From Pseudoduganella buxea (GTDB lineage: Bacteria > Pseudomonadota > Gammaproteobacteria > Burkholderiales > Burkholderiaceae_D): a stretch of 64,000 nt of DNA. Numbering within the stretch: position 1 is the first letter of the stretch; each line of letters starts with the position of its first letter. This document shows positions 45,015-56,187 of the stretch, piece after piece. Under the pieces are notes generated by a model that was not told where the DNA came from, did no database searches, and saw only the letters and a program-made list of their open reading frames with translations. The position numbers and the translations under genes are program-made. The stretch lies in assembly GCF_009720835.1 (NCBI RefSeq), contig NZ_WNKZ01000002.1, positions 101,346-165,345 on the forward strand, read 5' to 3'.

Positions 45015-45467
45015 ATGCACGATTACCAACGTCCCCCCACCTTGCACCGCTATGGTCCCCGCAGCGAACTGGAACTGGCACTGACCCAGGGCCACTTCGT
45101 GCTGCGTCCGGACAGTGGCTTCCTGACGCTGTCGTTCTCGCAGGCCTGGAGCCGCGACCTGTTCGAGCACTTTGGCGCCGACAGCTGCCTGGTCATCCAC
45201 AACACCGAGGAATTCGGCGAGCGCGTGCACCGCGCCGTGCAGCGCACCCTGCCCAACTGGGCCGGCATCGACGGGGCCGTCGAATACGGCGCCCGCGCAG
45301 CCCTGGGCGCCGCCTTCACGATGGGTGCGCAGGATGCGGTCGAAAAGGAATGGAAGTTCGCCTGGCGCGCCATGCACAGCCAGTCCAGCATGAATCCCGT
45401 GGTGATCCGCATCGGCAGCCTGGAACAATTTGCCGAAGTGCGCGGCCCGGATTACCGCCCGGGCTGA
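45015..45467 (+). CDS. Hypothetical protein, 150 residues
   Basis: Soluble protein with no signal peptide. Notable segments are LELALTQGHFVLRPDSGFLTLSFS and the central acidic/aromatic NTEEFGERVHRAVQRTLPNW. I do not recognise a family. It is coupled to the DUF2721 gene by a 4-bp gap and converges with the SRPBCC gene 3 bp away. Confidence 0.72.
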   Translation: MHDYQRPPTLHRYGPRSELELALTQGHFVLRPDSGFLTLSFSQAWSRDLFEHFGADSCLVIHNTEEFGERVHRAVQRTLPNWAGIDGAVEYGARAALGAAFTMGAQDAVEKEWKFAWRAMHSQSSMNPVVIRIGSLEQFAEVRGPDYRPG

Positions 45468-45470
45468 CCA

Positions 45471-46112
45471 TCAGGGCGCGATGGCGCCCATGACGTGGTT
45501 GCGCGCCAGCTCCGAGGACGGCGCCGGCGTGCCCTTCGGGGCCGTGCCCCTGTCCAGCCGCGCCAGCACGGCGCCCATCATGCGTTCGATGTCGCCGCGG
45601 ATGATGTTCGTGCCAAGAATGCCGGGAACATAAAAGTTCGGCATCATGCGGCCCGTGTAGAGCACCTTGGTGCCGCCCGTTTCCGGCACGGGCACCAGCT
45701 CCCAGCGCGATTCGTAGTGCTTCATGTCGCCCGAGATCAGGTCGATGTCGATCGACGACATGGGCTGCTCGGTGGCGCGCACGATCAGGTGAATCGAGCG
45801 TGACATGAACAGGAAGCGCGCGGTGCCGAACTGCTCGATGATGACTTCATTGCCGTTGCGCGACAGTACCCGGCACGACACCAGGTCCGGCACGAATTCC
45901 TCCATGCGGTCGTAGCCCGTCAGGATGCGCCACACCGTCGGCAGGGACGCCTGCACGGTGCCGGTGGCATCGACTTCGAACATCTGCAAGGCATCCTGCG
46001 TCACCCGCTTGACTGATACCTGCAGCTTGGGCAAGTCGGTGCGGTGCCCTTGCGCAAGGGCCAGCGCCGGTGTTGCGCAACCGAGCAGAAATAACAGCAG
46101 GAATCTTTTCAT
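45471..46112 (-). CDS. Exported SRPBCC/START-like domain protein
   Basis: 213 residues with a signal peptide (MKRFLLLFLLGCATPALALAQ). The mature region is a polyketide-cyclase/START-like beta-grip: VDATGTVQASLPTVWRILTGYDRMEEFVPDLVSCRV, EQFGTARFLF and RWELVPVPETGGTKVLYTGRM. Likely a periplasmic lipid-binding protein, with no known ligand. The leader Cys at residue 12 is followed by ATP rather than a good lipobox, so lipidation is unlikely. Confidence 0.8.
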   Translation of the reverse strand: MKRFLLLFLLGCATPALALAQGHRTDLPKLQVSVKRVTQDALQMFEVDATGTVQASLPTVWRILTGYDRMEEFVPDLVSCRVLSRNGNEVIIEQFGTARFLFMSRSIHLIVRATEQPMSSIDIDLISGDMKHYESRWELVPVPETGGTKVLYTGRMMPNFYVPGILGTNIIRGDIERMMGAVLARLDRGTAPKGTPAPSSELARNHVMGAIAP

Positions 46113-46130
46113 TCTTCCAGCGTAAGGTAA

Positions 46131-48233
<2,103 letters not shown>

Positions 48234-48247
48234 AGCCCTCCGCAACT

Positions 48248-48364
48248 GCTGAGCCTGTGTCCACCGTGGGGTCAGACCCCGACATGGACACGAGCTGAAC
48301 TGCAGATGGTGGATGAGCCCGTGTCTTTGTCGGGGTCTGACCCCAAACTAGACACGAACTGAGC
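48248..48364. repeat. Two dispersed palindromic elements (GGGGTCTGACCCC family) in tandem
   Basis: Unit A (48248-48298) begins CTGAGCCTGTGTCC, has core GGGGTCAGACCCC and ends GGACACGAGCTG. Unit B (48312-48364) begins TGAGCCCGTGTCT, has core CGGGGTCTGACCCC and ends GACACGAACTGAG. They fill the gap between convergent fadH and the antiporter gene. Confidence 0.8.
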
Positions 48365-48382
48365 CGTTAGCGGCTCGCGGGT

Positions 48383-50095
48383 TCAGTGGCCGTTGCCCTG
48401 GTAGGGTTCCTTGAACGTTTCCAGCACATAATCCGTCATGCCATTCGCGAGTTCTTCTTCGCCGACGAGGACTTTGCCGACCCGTTCCTTGCGCAGCAGC
48501 TCGGCTTCTTCGTCGTTGTGGGTGCGCACGACGATGCGGATGTCCGGGTTCAAGGTGCGGGCGATGTCGGCCATGCTGCGTACGTGGAAGGTGTCGGGCG
48601 TGGCGATGACGAGCATGCGTGCCTTCGTGATGTGCGCCTGGATCAGCACGGCCGCTTCGCCCGCGTTGCCTGCCACGGCGGCCACGCCGTCGCGGCGCAG
48701 CTGGTCGACCTTCTCGCGGTTCTGCTCCGCCACGACGTAGTGGATGCCGTGCTCGTTCAGGGTCTGGGCGATGCGCTTGCCCACGCGGCCGTAGCCCACC
48801 AGCACCACCTGGCCGGCCAGCTTCGTGTGCGCCGTCGACATCGGCAGCTCGGCCAGCGGGTCGGCCGGGCGCTCGAACTTCGCCGCCAGCGACGGGTTGC
48901 GACTGAGCCAGCGCTCGAGCGGACCGATGGCCGCGAAGATCAGCGGGTTCAATGTGATCGACAGGATGGCGCCGGCCAGGATCAGGCTCTGGCCTTCGGG
49001 CGGCATCAGTTTCAGGCCGATGCCCAGCGCCGCCAGGATGAAGGAGAATTCGCCGATCTGTGCCAGGCTGGCCGACACCATCAGGGCCGATTTGACGGGA
49101 TAGCGCAGCAGCACCACCAGCAGGAAGGCCGCCAGCGATTTGCCGAACACGATAATGGCCAGCACGGCGATGACGCGCAGCGGCTGCTCGACGAGGATGG
49201 ACGGCTCGAACAGCATGCCGACGGAGACGAAGAACAGCACCGCAAAGGCGTCGCGAAGCGGCAGCGATTCCTGGGCCGCGCGATGGGCCAGTTCCGATTC
49301 GCGCAGCACCATGCCGGCGAAGAAGGCGCCCAGCGCGAAGGAAATACCGAACAGCTGGGTGGAGGCGTAGGCGATGCCGACGGCCGCCGCGATGACGCAC
49401 AGGGTGAACAGCTCGCGCGAGCGCGTCGCCGCCACTTGCCACAAAATCCACGGAAACAGCTTCCTGCCCACCACCAGCATGAAGCCGACGAACAGGGCGA
49501 CCTGGCCCAGCGTGATGGCCAAGGTCTTCCACAGGCTGGCCTCGGGATCGGCGCCGGTGGCGTCGCCGCCCAGCGAGGGTGCCAAGGCCGGCAGCAGCAC
49601 CAGCACCAGCACCGTGACGAGATCCTCGACGACAAGCCAGCCGACGGCGATGCGGCCGTTGAAGGAATCGAGGATGCCCCGTTCTTCCAATGCGCGCAGC
49701 AGCACGACGGTACTGGCCACGGACAGCGCCAGGCCGAACACGAGGCCGCCGCCGATGCTCCAGCCCCACCAGTGCGCCAGGCCCATGCCCATCGCCGTGG
49801 CGGCGCCGATCTGCAGGATGGCGCCGGGCAGCGCGACCTTGCGCACTTCCCACAGATCGTCCAGCGAGAAGTGCAGGCCGACGCCGAACATCATCAGCAT
49901 GACGCCGATTTCGGCCAGTTGGCCGGCCAGGTGGGCATCGGCGACGAAGCCTGGTGTGGTGGGGCCGAGCAGGATGCCGGCGGCGAGATAGCCGACCAGG
50001 GCCGGCAGCTTCAGACGGGTGGCGAGAAAGCCGAAGACGAGGCCGAACCCGAGGGCGGCGGCGATGGTGGTGATCAGGCTGACGTCATGATGCAT
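48383..50095 (-). CDS. ybaL: Monovalent cation:proton antiporter with RCK domain (KefB/YbaL type)
   Basis: 570 residues: about 12 membrane helices (CPA2 family, LVGYLAAGILLGPTTPGF; ALGAFFAGMVLRESE) followed by a cytoplasmic TrkA-N/RCK domain (QVVLVGYGRVGKRIAQTLNEHG) that binds nucleotide and gates transport. It resembles YbaL more than glutathione-gated KefC. ATG 50095 gives MHHDVSLITTIAAALG. Confidence 0.92.
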   Translation of the reverse strand: MHHDVSLITTIAAALGFGLVFGFLATRLKLPALVGYLAAGILLGPTTPGFVADAHLAGQLAEIGVMLMMFGVGLHFSLDDLWEVRKVALPGAILQIGAATAMGMGLAHWWGWSIGGGLVFGLALSVASTVVLLRALEERGILDSFNGRIAVGWLVVEDLVTVLVLVLLPALAPSLGGDATGADPEASLWKTLAITLGQVALFVGFMLVVGRKLFPWILWQVAATRSRELFTLCVIAAAVGIAYASTQLFGISFALGAFFAGMVLRESELAHRAAQESLPLRDAFAVLFFVSVGMLFEPSILVEQPLRVIAVLAIIVFGKSLAAFLLVVLLRYPVKSALMVSASLAQIGEFSFILAALGIGLKLMPPEGQSLILAGAILSITLNPLIFAAIGPLERWLSRNPSLAAKFERPADPLAELPMSTAHTKLAGQVVLVGYGRVGKRIAQTLNEHGIHYVVAEQNREKVDQLRRDGVAAVAGNAGEAAVLIQAHITKARMLVIATPDTFHVRSMADIARTLNPDIRIVVRTHNDEEAELLRKERVGKVLVGEEELANGMTDYVLETFKEPYQGNGH

Positions 50096-50196
50096 GCAGG
50101 GCGGGTTCCTTCCGGTGGGGTTGCTGGACGGCGATTGCCGTCCAGGGCGATACCCCGAGTATAAACCGATAAGAAAAACGCCCCGGAGGAAGGGCC

Positions 50197-51318
50197 TTAC
50201 AGCTTCTTGACGACCACGCTGCCGATCGAATAGCCGGCGCCGAACGAGCAGATGACGCCGTAGGCGCCCTGCGGCAGGTCGTCCTGGTGCTTGTGGAAGG
50301 CGATGATGGAACCGGCCGACGAGGTGTTGGCATAGGTGTCCAGGATGACCGGCGCTTCTTCCGGCGTGGCGTCGCGGCCCAGGATCATGCGCACGATCAG
50401 TTGGTTCATGCTCAAGTTGGCCTGGTGCAGCCAGTAGCGGCTGACCTGCGACACGTCCAGGCCGGCGTTGGCGATGGCGTTCTTGATCATCTCGGCCGCC
50501 ATCGGGCAGACATCCTTGAAGACCTTGCGGCCCTGCTGCTTGAACAGCTTGTCCGGCTGGCCCACGCCCGCTTCGTCGCCCCGGTTCAGGAAGCCGAAGT
50601 TGTTGCGGATATTGTTCGAGAACGAGGTTTTCAGCTTCATGTCCAGGATCGCGAACTGGTGCTTCGACACGGCCGTATCGGCCGCCTCGACGATGATGGC
50701 CGTGCAGGCGTCGCCGAAGATGAAGTGGCTGTCGCGGTCGCGGTAGTCCAGGTGGCCGCTGGTGATTTCCGGGTTCAGCACGAGCACGGCGCGGGCCTGG
50801 CCCGTCTGCACGGCGGTCGCCGCCGTCTGGATGCCGAAGGTGGCCGACGAGCAGGCCACGTTCATGTCGAAGCCGAAGCCTTCGATGCCCAGTGCCTGCT
50901 GCACCTCGACGGCCATGGCCGGGTAGGCGCGCTGCATGTTCGAGCAGGCCACCAGCACCATGTCGATATCGGCGGCGGTGCGGCCGGCGCGTGCCAGCGC
51001 TTCCTGGGCCGCGGCCACGCACATCTCGGCCTGCACCGACAGCTCGTCGTTGGCGCGCTCCGGCAGGTGCGGCGCCATGCGGCGCGGATCGAGCACGCCT
51101 TCCTTGTTCATCACGTGGCGCGACTTGATGCCCGACGCCTTTTCAATGAAGGCCGCGCTGGACGGCTCCAGCGCCGTCACCGTGCCCGCCTCGATGGCCG
51201 CCGCGTTCTCCGCGTTGAACAGCTCGACGTAGGCGTTGAAGCTTTCGACCAGTTCTTCGTTCGATATCGAATGGGGAGGGGTGTACAGCCCGGTTGCGCT
51301 GATGACGGCTTGTTTCAT
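50197..51318 (-). CDS. Beta-ketoacyl-ACP synthase III-like thiolase
   Basis: 373 residues with the KAS III triad: Cys in [11 protein letters not shown], His in [12 protein letters not shown] and Asn in [11 protein letters not shown]. It is about 55 residues longer than E. coli FabH, with an N-terminal insertion ([19 protein letters not shown]), and fits the FabH-like group of larger synthases. It may start fatty acids from alternative primers or make a secondary product. ATG 51318 gives [15 protein letters not shown]. Confidence 0.88.
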   Translation of the reverse strand: MKQAVISATGLYTPPHSISNEELVESFNAYVELFNAENAAAIEAGTVTALEPSSAAFIEKASGIKSRHVMNKEGVLDPRRMAPHLPERANDELSVQAEMCVAAAQEALARAGRTAADIDMVLVACSNMQRAYPAMAVEVQQALGIEGFGFDMNVACSSATFGIQTAATAVQTGQARAVLVLNPEITSGHLDYRDRDSHFIFGDACTAIIVEAADTAVSKHQFAILDMKLKTSFSNNIRNNFGFLNRGDEAGVGQPDKLFKQQGRKVFKDVCPMAAEMIKNAIANAGLDVSQVSRYWLHQANLSMNQLIVRMILGRDATPEEAPVILDTYANTSSAGSIIAFHKHQDDLPQGAYGVICSFGAGYSIGSVVVKKL

Positions 51319-51529
51319 TGTTAAACTTTCGTATTCGTTAAGAGGCAGGAAAGGCCGCGCGACCACTGCCCACGCACGGCAAGACCGGGTGCGTGGGCCG
51401 GTCGACACGGCCTTTGCGGAACATAGGGTTCCATATTGCCGGCGATTTTACCTCAAGAGACGGCGGCGAAACCCTGATCGTGACAACGGCGCCTTCGCGG
51501 GCGCCGTCCAGGTGCGGCACTGCCCTTTT

Positions 51530-52960
51530 TCACTTGTGTCTGGCCGCAGCGGCGGCCTGCACCAGTTTCGATTCCGGCTTGGCCGTCTGCACGGGCAGGC
51601 CCTTCAGGTGGTTCAGCGCCTGGCGCAGCTGGAAGTCATCCACCGTGCCGTATTCGAGGGGCTGGCGTTTCTTTTCCAGCGCCAGGATGCGCATCTGCTC
51701 TTCCAGCTCGTCGCGCTTGCCCTTGCCCGCTTCTTCCTCGCGGTCGTTGGCCAGGTGCTTTTCCAGGTCCGCCTCGCGCATGCGCAGCGCGTTCAGGCCG
51801 TCGCCGTCGGCGTATTCGTCCACCGCCAGGTCCGGCACGATGCCCTTGGCCTGGATCGAGCGGCCATGCGGCGTGTAGTAGCGCGCCGTCGTCAGCTTCA
51901 GAGCCGTATCGGCCGTCAGCTGGCGGATGGTCTGCACGGAGCCCTTGCCGAAGGTCTGGCTGCCGATGATGGTGGCGCGCTTGTAGTCCTGCAGCGCGCC
52001 GGCGACGATCTCGGAAGCGGAAGCCGATCCCGTATTGACCAGCACCGCCAGCGGCACCCGCTTGACCGCCTCGGGCAGCCGCGCCAGCCCGTCGGTATCG
52101 CTGCGCAGCGAGTAGTACTCCGCGCGCGCATAGTAGATCTGCTTCGAATCGGGCAGCTGGCCATTGGTCGACACCACCGGCGTATCCTTCGGCAGGAAGG
52201 CGGCGGCCACGCCGATGGCGCCTTGCAGCACGCCACCGGGGTCGTTGCGCAGATCCAGCACGAGGCCTTTCAGGTTCGGGTCCTGCCGATACAGCTCGGT
52301 GATTTTGGCCGCCAGGTCGTCCACCGTGGGCTCCTGGAACTGCGCCACGCGCAGCCAGCCGTAGCCCGGCTCGACGATCTTGCCCTTGACGCTTTTCTGG
52401 TGGATTTCCTCGCGCACCAGGCTGAAGGTGAGGGGTTGCGGCTCGTCCTTGCGCAGCACCGTCAGGGTGACCTTGCTGTGCGGCTCGCCGCGCATCTTCT
52501 TGACCGATTCGTCCAGCGACAGCCCTTTCAGGGGCGTGGCATCAAGGCGGGTGATCAGGTCGCCCGCCTTGATGCCGGCGCGGTAGGCCGGCGAATCCTC
52601 GATGGGGGCGACGATCTTGATATAGCCGTCGTCGCCCTGGGCGATCTCGATGCCCAGGCCGACGAACTTGCCCTGCGAGCCCTCGCGCAGCTCGGCGTAG
52701 GCTTTCTTGTCCAGGTAGGCGGAATGGGGGTCGAGCGAGGCGACCATGCCGGAGATGGCTTCGGTCAGCAGCTTGCGGTCCTCGACCTGCTCGACGTAAT
52801 CGGATTTGATGAGGCCATAGACATCGGCCAGCTGGCGCAGTTCTTCCAGCGGCAGGGCCGGTTCGGCACGTTGCGCCATCGCGGAAAACTGCAGGGACAC
52901 TGCCACGCCGGCCACGACACCCAGGGCGACCAGCCCGGAATTGTTCAGTTTCTTGCCCAT
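51530..52960 (-). CDS. ctpA: Carboxy-terminal processing peptidase (S41, CtpA)
   Basis: 476 residues: signal anchor at the N-terminus (LVALGVVAGVAVSLQFSAMA), PDZ domain (about 85-165, GLGIEIAQGDDGYIKIVAPI), and S41 catalytic core with the Ser in NTGSASASEIVAGALQDYKRA and the Lys in QTFGKGSVQTI. Periplasmic protease that trims or degrades proteins, including peptidoglycan enzymes. The C-terminal region is Glu/Lys-rich. Confidence 0.94.
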   Translation of the reverse strand: MGKKLNNSGLVALGVVAGVAVSLQFSAMAQRAEPALPLEELRQLADVYGLIKSDYVEQVEDRKLLTEAISGMVASLDPHSAYLDKKAYAELREGSQGKFVGLGIEIAQGDDGYIKIVAPIEDSPAYRAGIKAGDLITRLDATPLKGLSLDESVKKMRGEPHSKVTLTVLRKDEPQPLTFSLVREEIHQKSVKGKIVEPGYGWLRVAQFQEPTVDDLAAKITELYRQDPNLKGLVLDLRNDPGGVLQGAIGVAAAFLPKDTPVVSTNGQLPDSKQIYYARAEYYSLRSDTDGLARLPEAVKRVPLAVLVNTGSASASEIVAGALQDYKRATIIGSQTFGKGSVQTIRQLTADTALKLTTARYYTPHGRSIQAKGIVPDLAVDEYADGDGLNALRMREADLEKHLANDREEEAGKGKRDELEEQMRILALEKKRQPLEYGTVDDFQLRQALNHLKGLPVQTAKPESKLVQAAAAARHK

Positions 52961-53127
52961 GTTTCACCCTCGGATGCAGCGGCGGCCACGGGGCCGCCAT
53001 GCGATCGAGTATAAACCCGAAATCCCGCCGTTGCGCTGGCTGAACCTTAATTTGCGTCGCTTTACATCAGCCCTTGTGCGATTGCCAAGTTGCTCTTTTG
53101 CCAGGCCTTTTTTGCCGGATGTAGGGC

Positions 53128-53156
53128 TTGCGTTAATGAGAGTAAGTAAATGTAAG
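53128..53156 (+). promoter_or_regulatory. Candidate sigma-70 promoter in the leader of the Spy-like gene
   Basis: TTGCGT at 53128-53133 and TGTAAG at 53151-53156, spaced 17 bp, lie in the 307-bp gap 52961-53267, which has no gene. Transcription from here would run into the terminator at 53226. Confidence 0.45.
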
Positions 53157-53225
53157 AAGAGCGGAATGGCCTCCCGGCGCGTCCTACACTGAGCCCGTAT
53201 TTCTCTCTACCCTGAAGTGGTTTTT

Positions 53226-53254
53226 GCCTGCGCTCCCCGCGCAGGCTTTTTTTT
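53226..53254 (+). terminator. Intrinsic terminator 13 bp before the Spy-like start codon
   Basis: GCCTGCGC-TCCCC-GCGCAGGC, an 8-bp perfect stem, is followed by eight T. No coding gene ends upstream on this strand. It could therefore end a small RNA starting near 53160, or attenuate the gene at 53268. Confidence 0.82.
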
Positions 53255-53267
53255 GTGCGGAGCATTC

Positions 53268-53852
53268 ATGAAACAACAATGGAAACAAGCGCTCGGCGTG
53301 CTGGCGCTGTGCGCCGCCACTGCCGGCCCGGCCGTGGCCACCCCCGTGATGGACTGGCGCGCGCCGGACCTGATGATGATGGCGCCGGACCTGAAGCAGT
53401 CGCTGAAGCTGAACACCAACCAGGCCACCTTGTGGGGCCAGACCGAAAGCCGCACCCGTACCTTGCTGCGCGAGCGCCAGTCGCGCCAGGAGCGCATGCA
53501 GGCCCAGGGCCTGGCGGCGCTGCAGGGCAGGAACGTCGAACTGCGCGAGCTGACCGGCGCGCTGGACCGGGAGGACGGCCTGGTGGCGGGCGAAAACCGG
53601 CAGCTGCGCGAATGGTGGCTGACGGTGAACGACGCCCTCGACGAGGGCCAGCGCCAGGCCGTGGCCACTTTCCTGGCCGAGCAGCTGCAGCGCAAGGCGG
53701 AAGGCCCGGGCGGCGGCGGACGCGGGGAGGGACCGCCGCGGGGCGACGGCGGCGGCGAAGGGCGCGGCGGACACAAGGGCGGGATCGGCATGGGCGGTGG
53801 CGCTGGCGGCATCAATATCGGCACCGGCGTCGGCACCGGCGTCGGCCGCTGA
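53268..53852 (+). CDS. Exported Spy/CpxP-like protein with Gly-rich tail
   Basis: 194 residues. Signal peptide (about 1-25, ending GPAVAT), then a helical region with LKLNTNQATLWGQTESRTRTLLRERQSRQERMQ and LDEGQRQAVATFLAEQLQRKAE that resembles the LTxxQ repeats of Spy/CpxP chaperones. Residues 150-194 are almost all Gly/Arg/Gly-Thr (GGGAGGINIGTGVGTGVGR). An intrinsic terminator sits immediately upstream. Family call moderate. Confidence 0.75.
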   Translation: MKQQWKQALGVLALCAATAGPAVATPVMDWRAPDLMMMAPDLKQSLKLNTNQATLWGQTESRTRTLLRERQSRQERMQAQGLAALQGRNVELRELTGALDREDGLVAGENRQLREWWLTVNDALDEGQRQAVATFLAEQLQRKAEGPGGGGRGEGPPRGDGGGEGRGGHKGGIGMGGGAGGINIGTGVGTGVGR

Positions 53853-53994
53853 AGTATCGAAAAGTAAAAATCGCCCGGCCACCGGGGCAGGGGCCGGGCG
53901 GGGCGCTTACAATTGGGGGAGACATCGCTCAACCCAATAAAGCCGGGACGGGACTTACAAGGTCCCGCTCCGCCCTGATATCGAAAGCGGCACC

Positions 53995-56016
53995 GTGAAA
54001 CGACACCTTCTTTCCCTCTCCCTACTGGCGGCCTTCGCCACCGGCGCCCACGCCGACAGCACGCCCATCTCCGGCATCGACACCCAGTACATCGACGCCA
54101 GCGTACGGCCGCAGGACGATTTCTTCGTCCACCTGAACGGCAAGTGGCTGAAGACGGCCGAGATCCCGGCCGACAAGTCGAGCTGGGGCTCGTTCGCCAA
54201 GCTGCGCGACGACACGCTGCCGCAGCTGCGCGAGATCATCGAGCAGCGCCAGCACAAGAAGGGGCTGAAGGGCGACGAGCAGAAGATCGCCGACCTGTAC
54301 ACCAGCTACATGGACGAGGCGAAGCTGAACCAGCTGGGCGTGCGTCCGCTGGCGGGCGAACTGGCCCGCATCGCCGCCGTCAAGGACAAGAAGGCCCTGC
54401 CCGGCCTGATCGCGCACCTGACCCGCATCGGCGCACCCACGCCGTACGCCGTGCGCGTGTCGCAGGATGCACGCGACTCGACCCGCTACGCGGCCTATAT
54501 GGCGCAAAGCGGCCTGGGTCTGCCGGACCGCGACTACTACCTGAAGAAAGACGACGCCAAGCTGGCCGACGCGCTGGCGAAATACGAGCTGCACGTGGCG
54601 AAGATCCTGACCTTGGCCGGTGCCAAGGATGCGCCAGCCCAGGCCAAGGCCATCGTCGCGCTGGAAACGGCGCTGGCCGAGGTTCAGTGGACCAAGGTCG
54701 AGAACCGCGACCCCGTCAAGCGTTACAACAAGATCGATATCGCCAAGCTGGGCGAACTGGCGCCGGGCTATGACTGGAAGGCCGCGCTGGCCGCATCGGG
54801 CATCGCCAGCAAGACCGACTACGTCATCGTCATGCAGCCGAGTTACCTGCAGGGCTTCGACAAGCTGGTGGGCCAGACCGACCTGGCCACGTGGAAGGCC
54901 TACCTCACGTGGCACCTGCTGCGCGACGCCTCGCCTTACCTGTCCAAGCCCTTCGCCGATGCCCACTTCGCCTTCTACGGCACGGTGCTGACGGGCGTGA
55001 CGGAACAGCCGCCCCGCTGGAAGCGCGGCGTCGGCGTGGTCGAGGGCGTTATCGGCGAAGGCCTGGGCCAGCTGTACGTGGCCGAACACTTCCCGGCCGA
55101 GCGCAAGGCGCGCATGGAAAAGCTGGTGCAGAACCTGCTGCTGGCCTACAAGCAGAGCATCGATACGCTCGACTGGATGAGCCCTGAAACGAAGAAGGAA
55201 GCGCAGGCCAAGCTGGCCAAGTTCACGCCGAAGATCGGCTACCCGGACAAGTGGCGCGACTACACGAAGCTGAAGGTGAACGGCGGCGATTTGATGGGCA
55301 ATCTACGCCGCGCGTCCGAGTTCGACTACCAGCGCAACCTGGACAAGCTGGGCCAGCCGATCGACCGCACCGAATGGGGCATGACGCCGCAGACGGTCAA
55401 CGCCTACTACCGCTCGACGGCCAACGAGATCGTCTTCCCGGCCGCCATCCTGCAGCCGCCGTTCTTCGACGCGCGCGCCGACGATGCCGTCAACTATGGC
55501 GCCATCGGCGCCGTCATCGGCCACGAGATCAGCCACGGCTTCGACGACTCGGGCAGCCAGTCCGACGGCGACGGCAACCTGCGCGACTGGTGGACGGCGC
55601 AGGACCGCGCCAACTTCAAGGCCAAGACCGATGCGCTGGTCAAGCAGTACGACGCCTACAGCCCGCTGCCGGGCTATAACGTCAACGGCCGCCTGACCCT
55701 GGGCGAAAACATCGCCGACAATTCCGGCCTTGCCATTGCGTACAAGGCTTATAAACTGTCGCTCAATGGCCAGCCGGCGCCGGTGATCGACCAGCTGACG
55801 GGCGAGCAGCGCTTCTACATGGGCTTCGGCCAGGTGTGGCGCTCGAAGATGCGCGAGGCGCAGCAGATCGTGCAGGTCAAGACCGATCCGCATTCGCCCG
55901 GCCAGTTCCGCGCCAACGGCACCGTCGTCAACCAGCCCGGCTTCTACGAAGCCTTCGGCGTGAAGGAAGGCGACAAGCTGTACGTGGCACCGGCGCAGCG
56001 CGTGATCATCTGGTGA
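53995..56016 (+). CDS. M13-family zinc metallopeptidase (PepO/neprilysin type), copy 1
   Basis: 673 residues with signal peptide (MKRHLLSLSLLAAFATGAHA; start codon GTG 53995). Zinc site GHEISHGFDDSGSQ (HExxH) near residue 510 and third ligand Glu in ENIADNSGLA. N-terminal helical domain begins YIDASVRPQDDFFVHLNGKWL. An exported endopeptidase for small peptides. A related copy follows at 56188, so this is a tandem duplication. Confidence 0.93.
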   Translation: MKRHLLSLSLLAAFATGAHADSTPISGIDTQYIDASVRPQDDFFVHLNGKWLKTAEIPADKSSWGSFAKLRDDTLPQLREIIEQRQHKKGLKGDEQKIADLYTSYMDEAKLNQLGVRPLAGELARIAAVKDKKALPGLIAHLTRIGAPTPYAVRVSQDARDSTRYAAYMAQSGLGLPDRDYYLKKDDAKLADALAKYELHVAKILTLAGAKDAPAQAKAIVALETALAEVQWTKVENRDPVKRYNKIDIAKLGELAPGYDWKAALAASGIASKTDYVIVMQPSYLQGFDKLVGQTDLATWKAYLTWHLLRDASPYLSKPFADAHFAFYGTVLTGVTEQPPRWKRGVGVVEGVIGEGLGQLYVAEHFPAERKARMEKLVQNLLLAYKQSIDTLDWMSPETKKEAQAKLAKFTPKIGYPDKWRDYTKLKVNGGDLMGNLRRASEFDYQRNLDKLGQPIDRTEWGMTPQTVNAYYRSTANEIVFPAAILQPPFFDARADDAVNYGAIGAVIGHEISHGFDDSGSQSDGDGNLRDWWTAQDRANFKAKTDALVKQYDAYSPLPGYNVNGRLTLGENIADNSGLAIAYKAYKLSLNGQPAPVIDQLTGEQRFYMGFGQVWRSKMREAQQIVQVKTDPHSPGQFRANGTVVNQPGFYEAFGVKEGDKLYVAPAQRVIIW

Positions 56017-56077
56017 AGCGCATCTGGTGATGCGCACCGGCTAAATCCGGAGGCGAAGGCGGCCGGAATGTCGCGTC

Positions 56078-56103
56078 AAAAAGGCCACATCCGTGGCCTT
56101 TTT
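56078..56103. terminator. Intrinsic terminator between the two M13 genes
   Basis: AAAAAGGCCAC-ATCC-GTGGCCTTTTT: an 11-bp arm, T-rich on both strands. It separates the two copies into independent transcripts. Confidence 0.85.
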
Positions 56104-56187
56104 GTTATGCGGCCAGGAGGCCATATGCTATTGTCGGTGGCCGGCAACGACCGGTAACACCACTGTCATATATAAGAGGGAAATATC

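Noticed and set aside
51486..51507. Hairpin ACGGCGCC/GGCGCCGT after ctpA as a terminator
   Set aside because: No T-tract on either strand; stem only.
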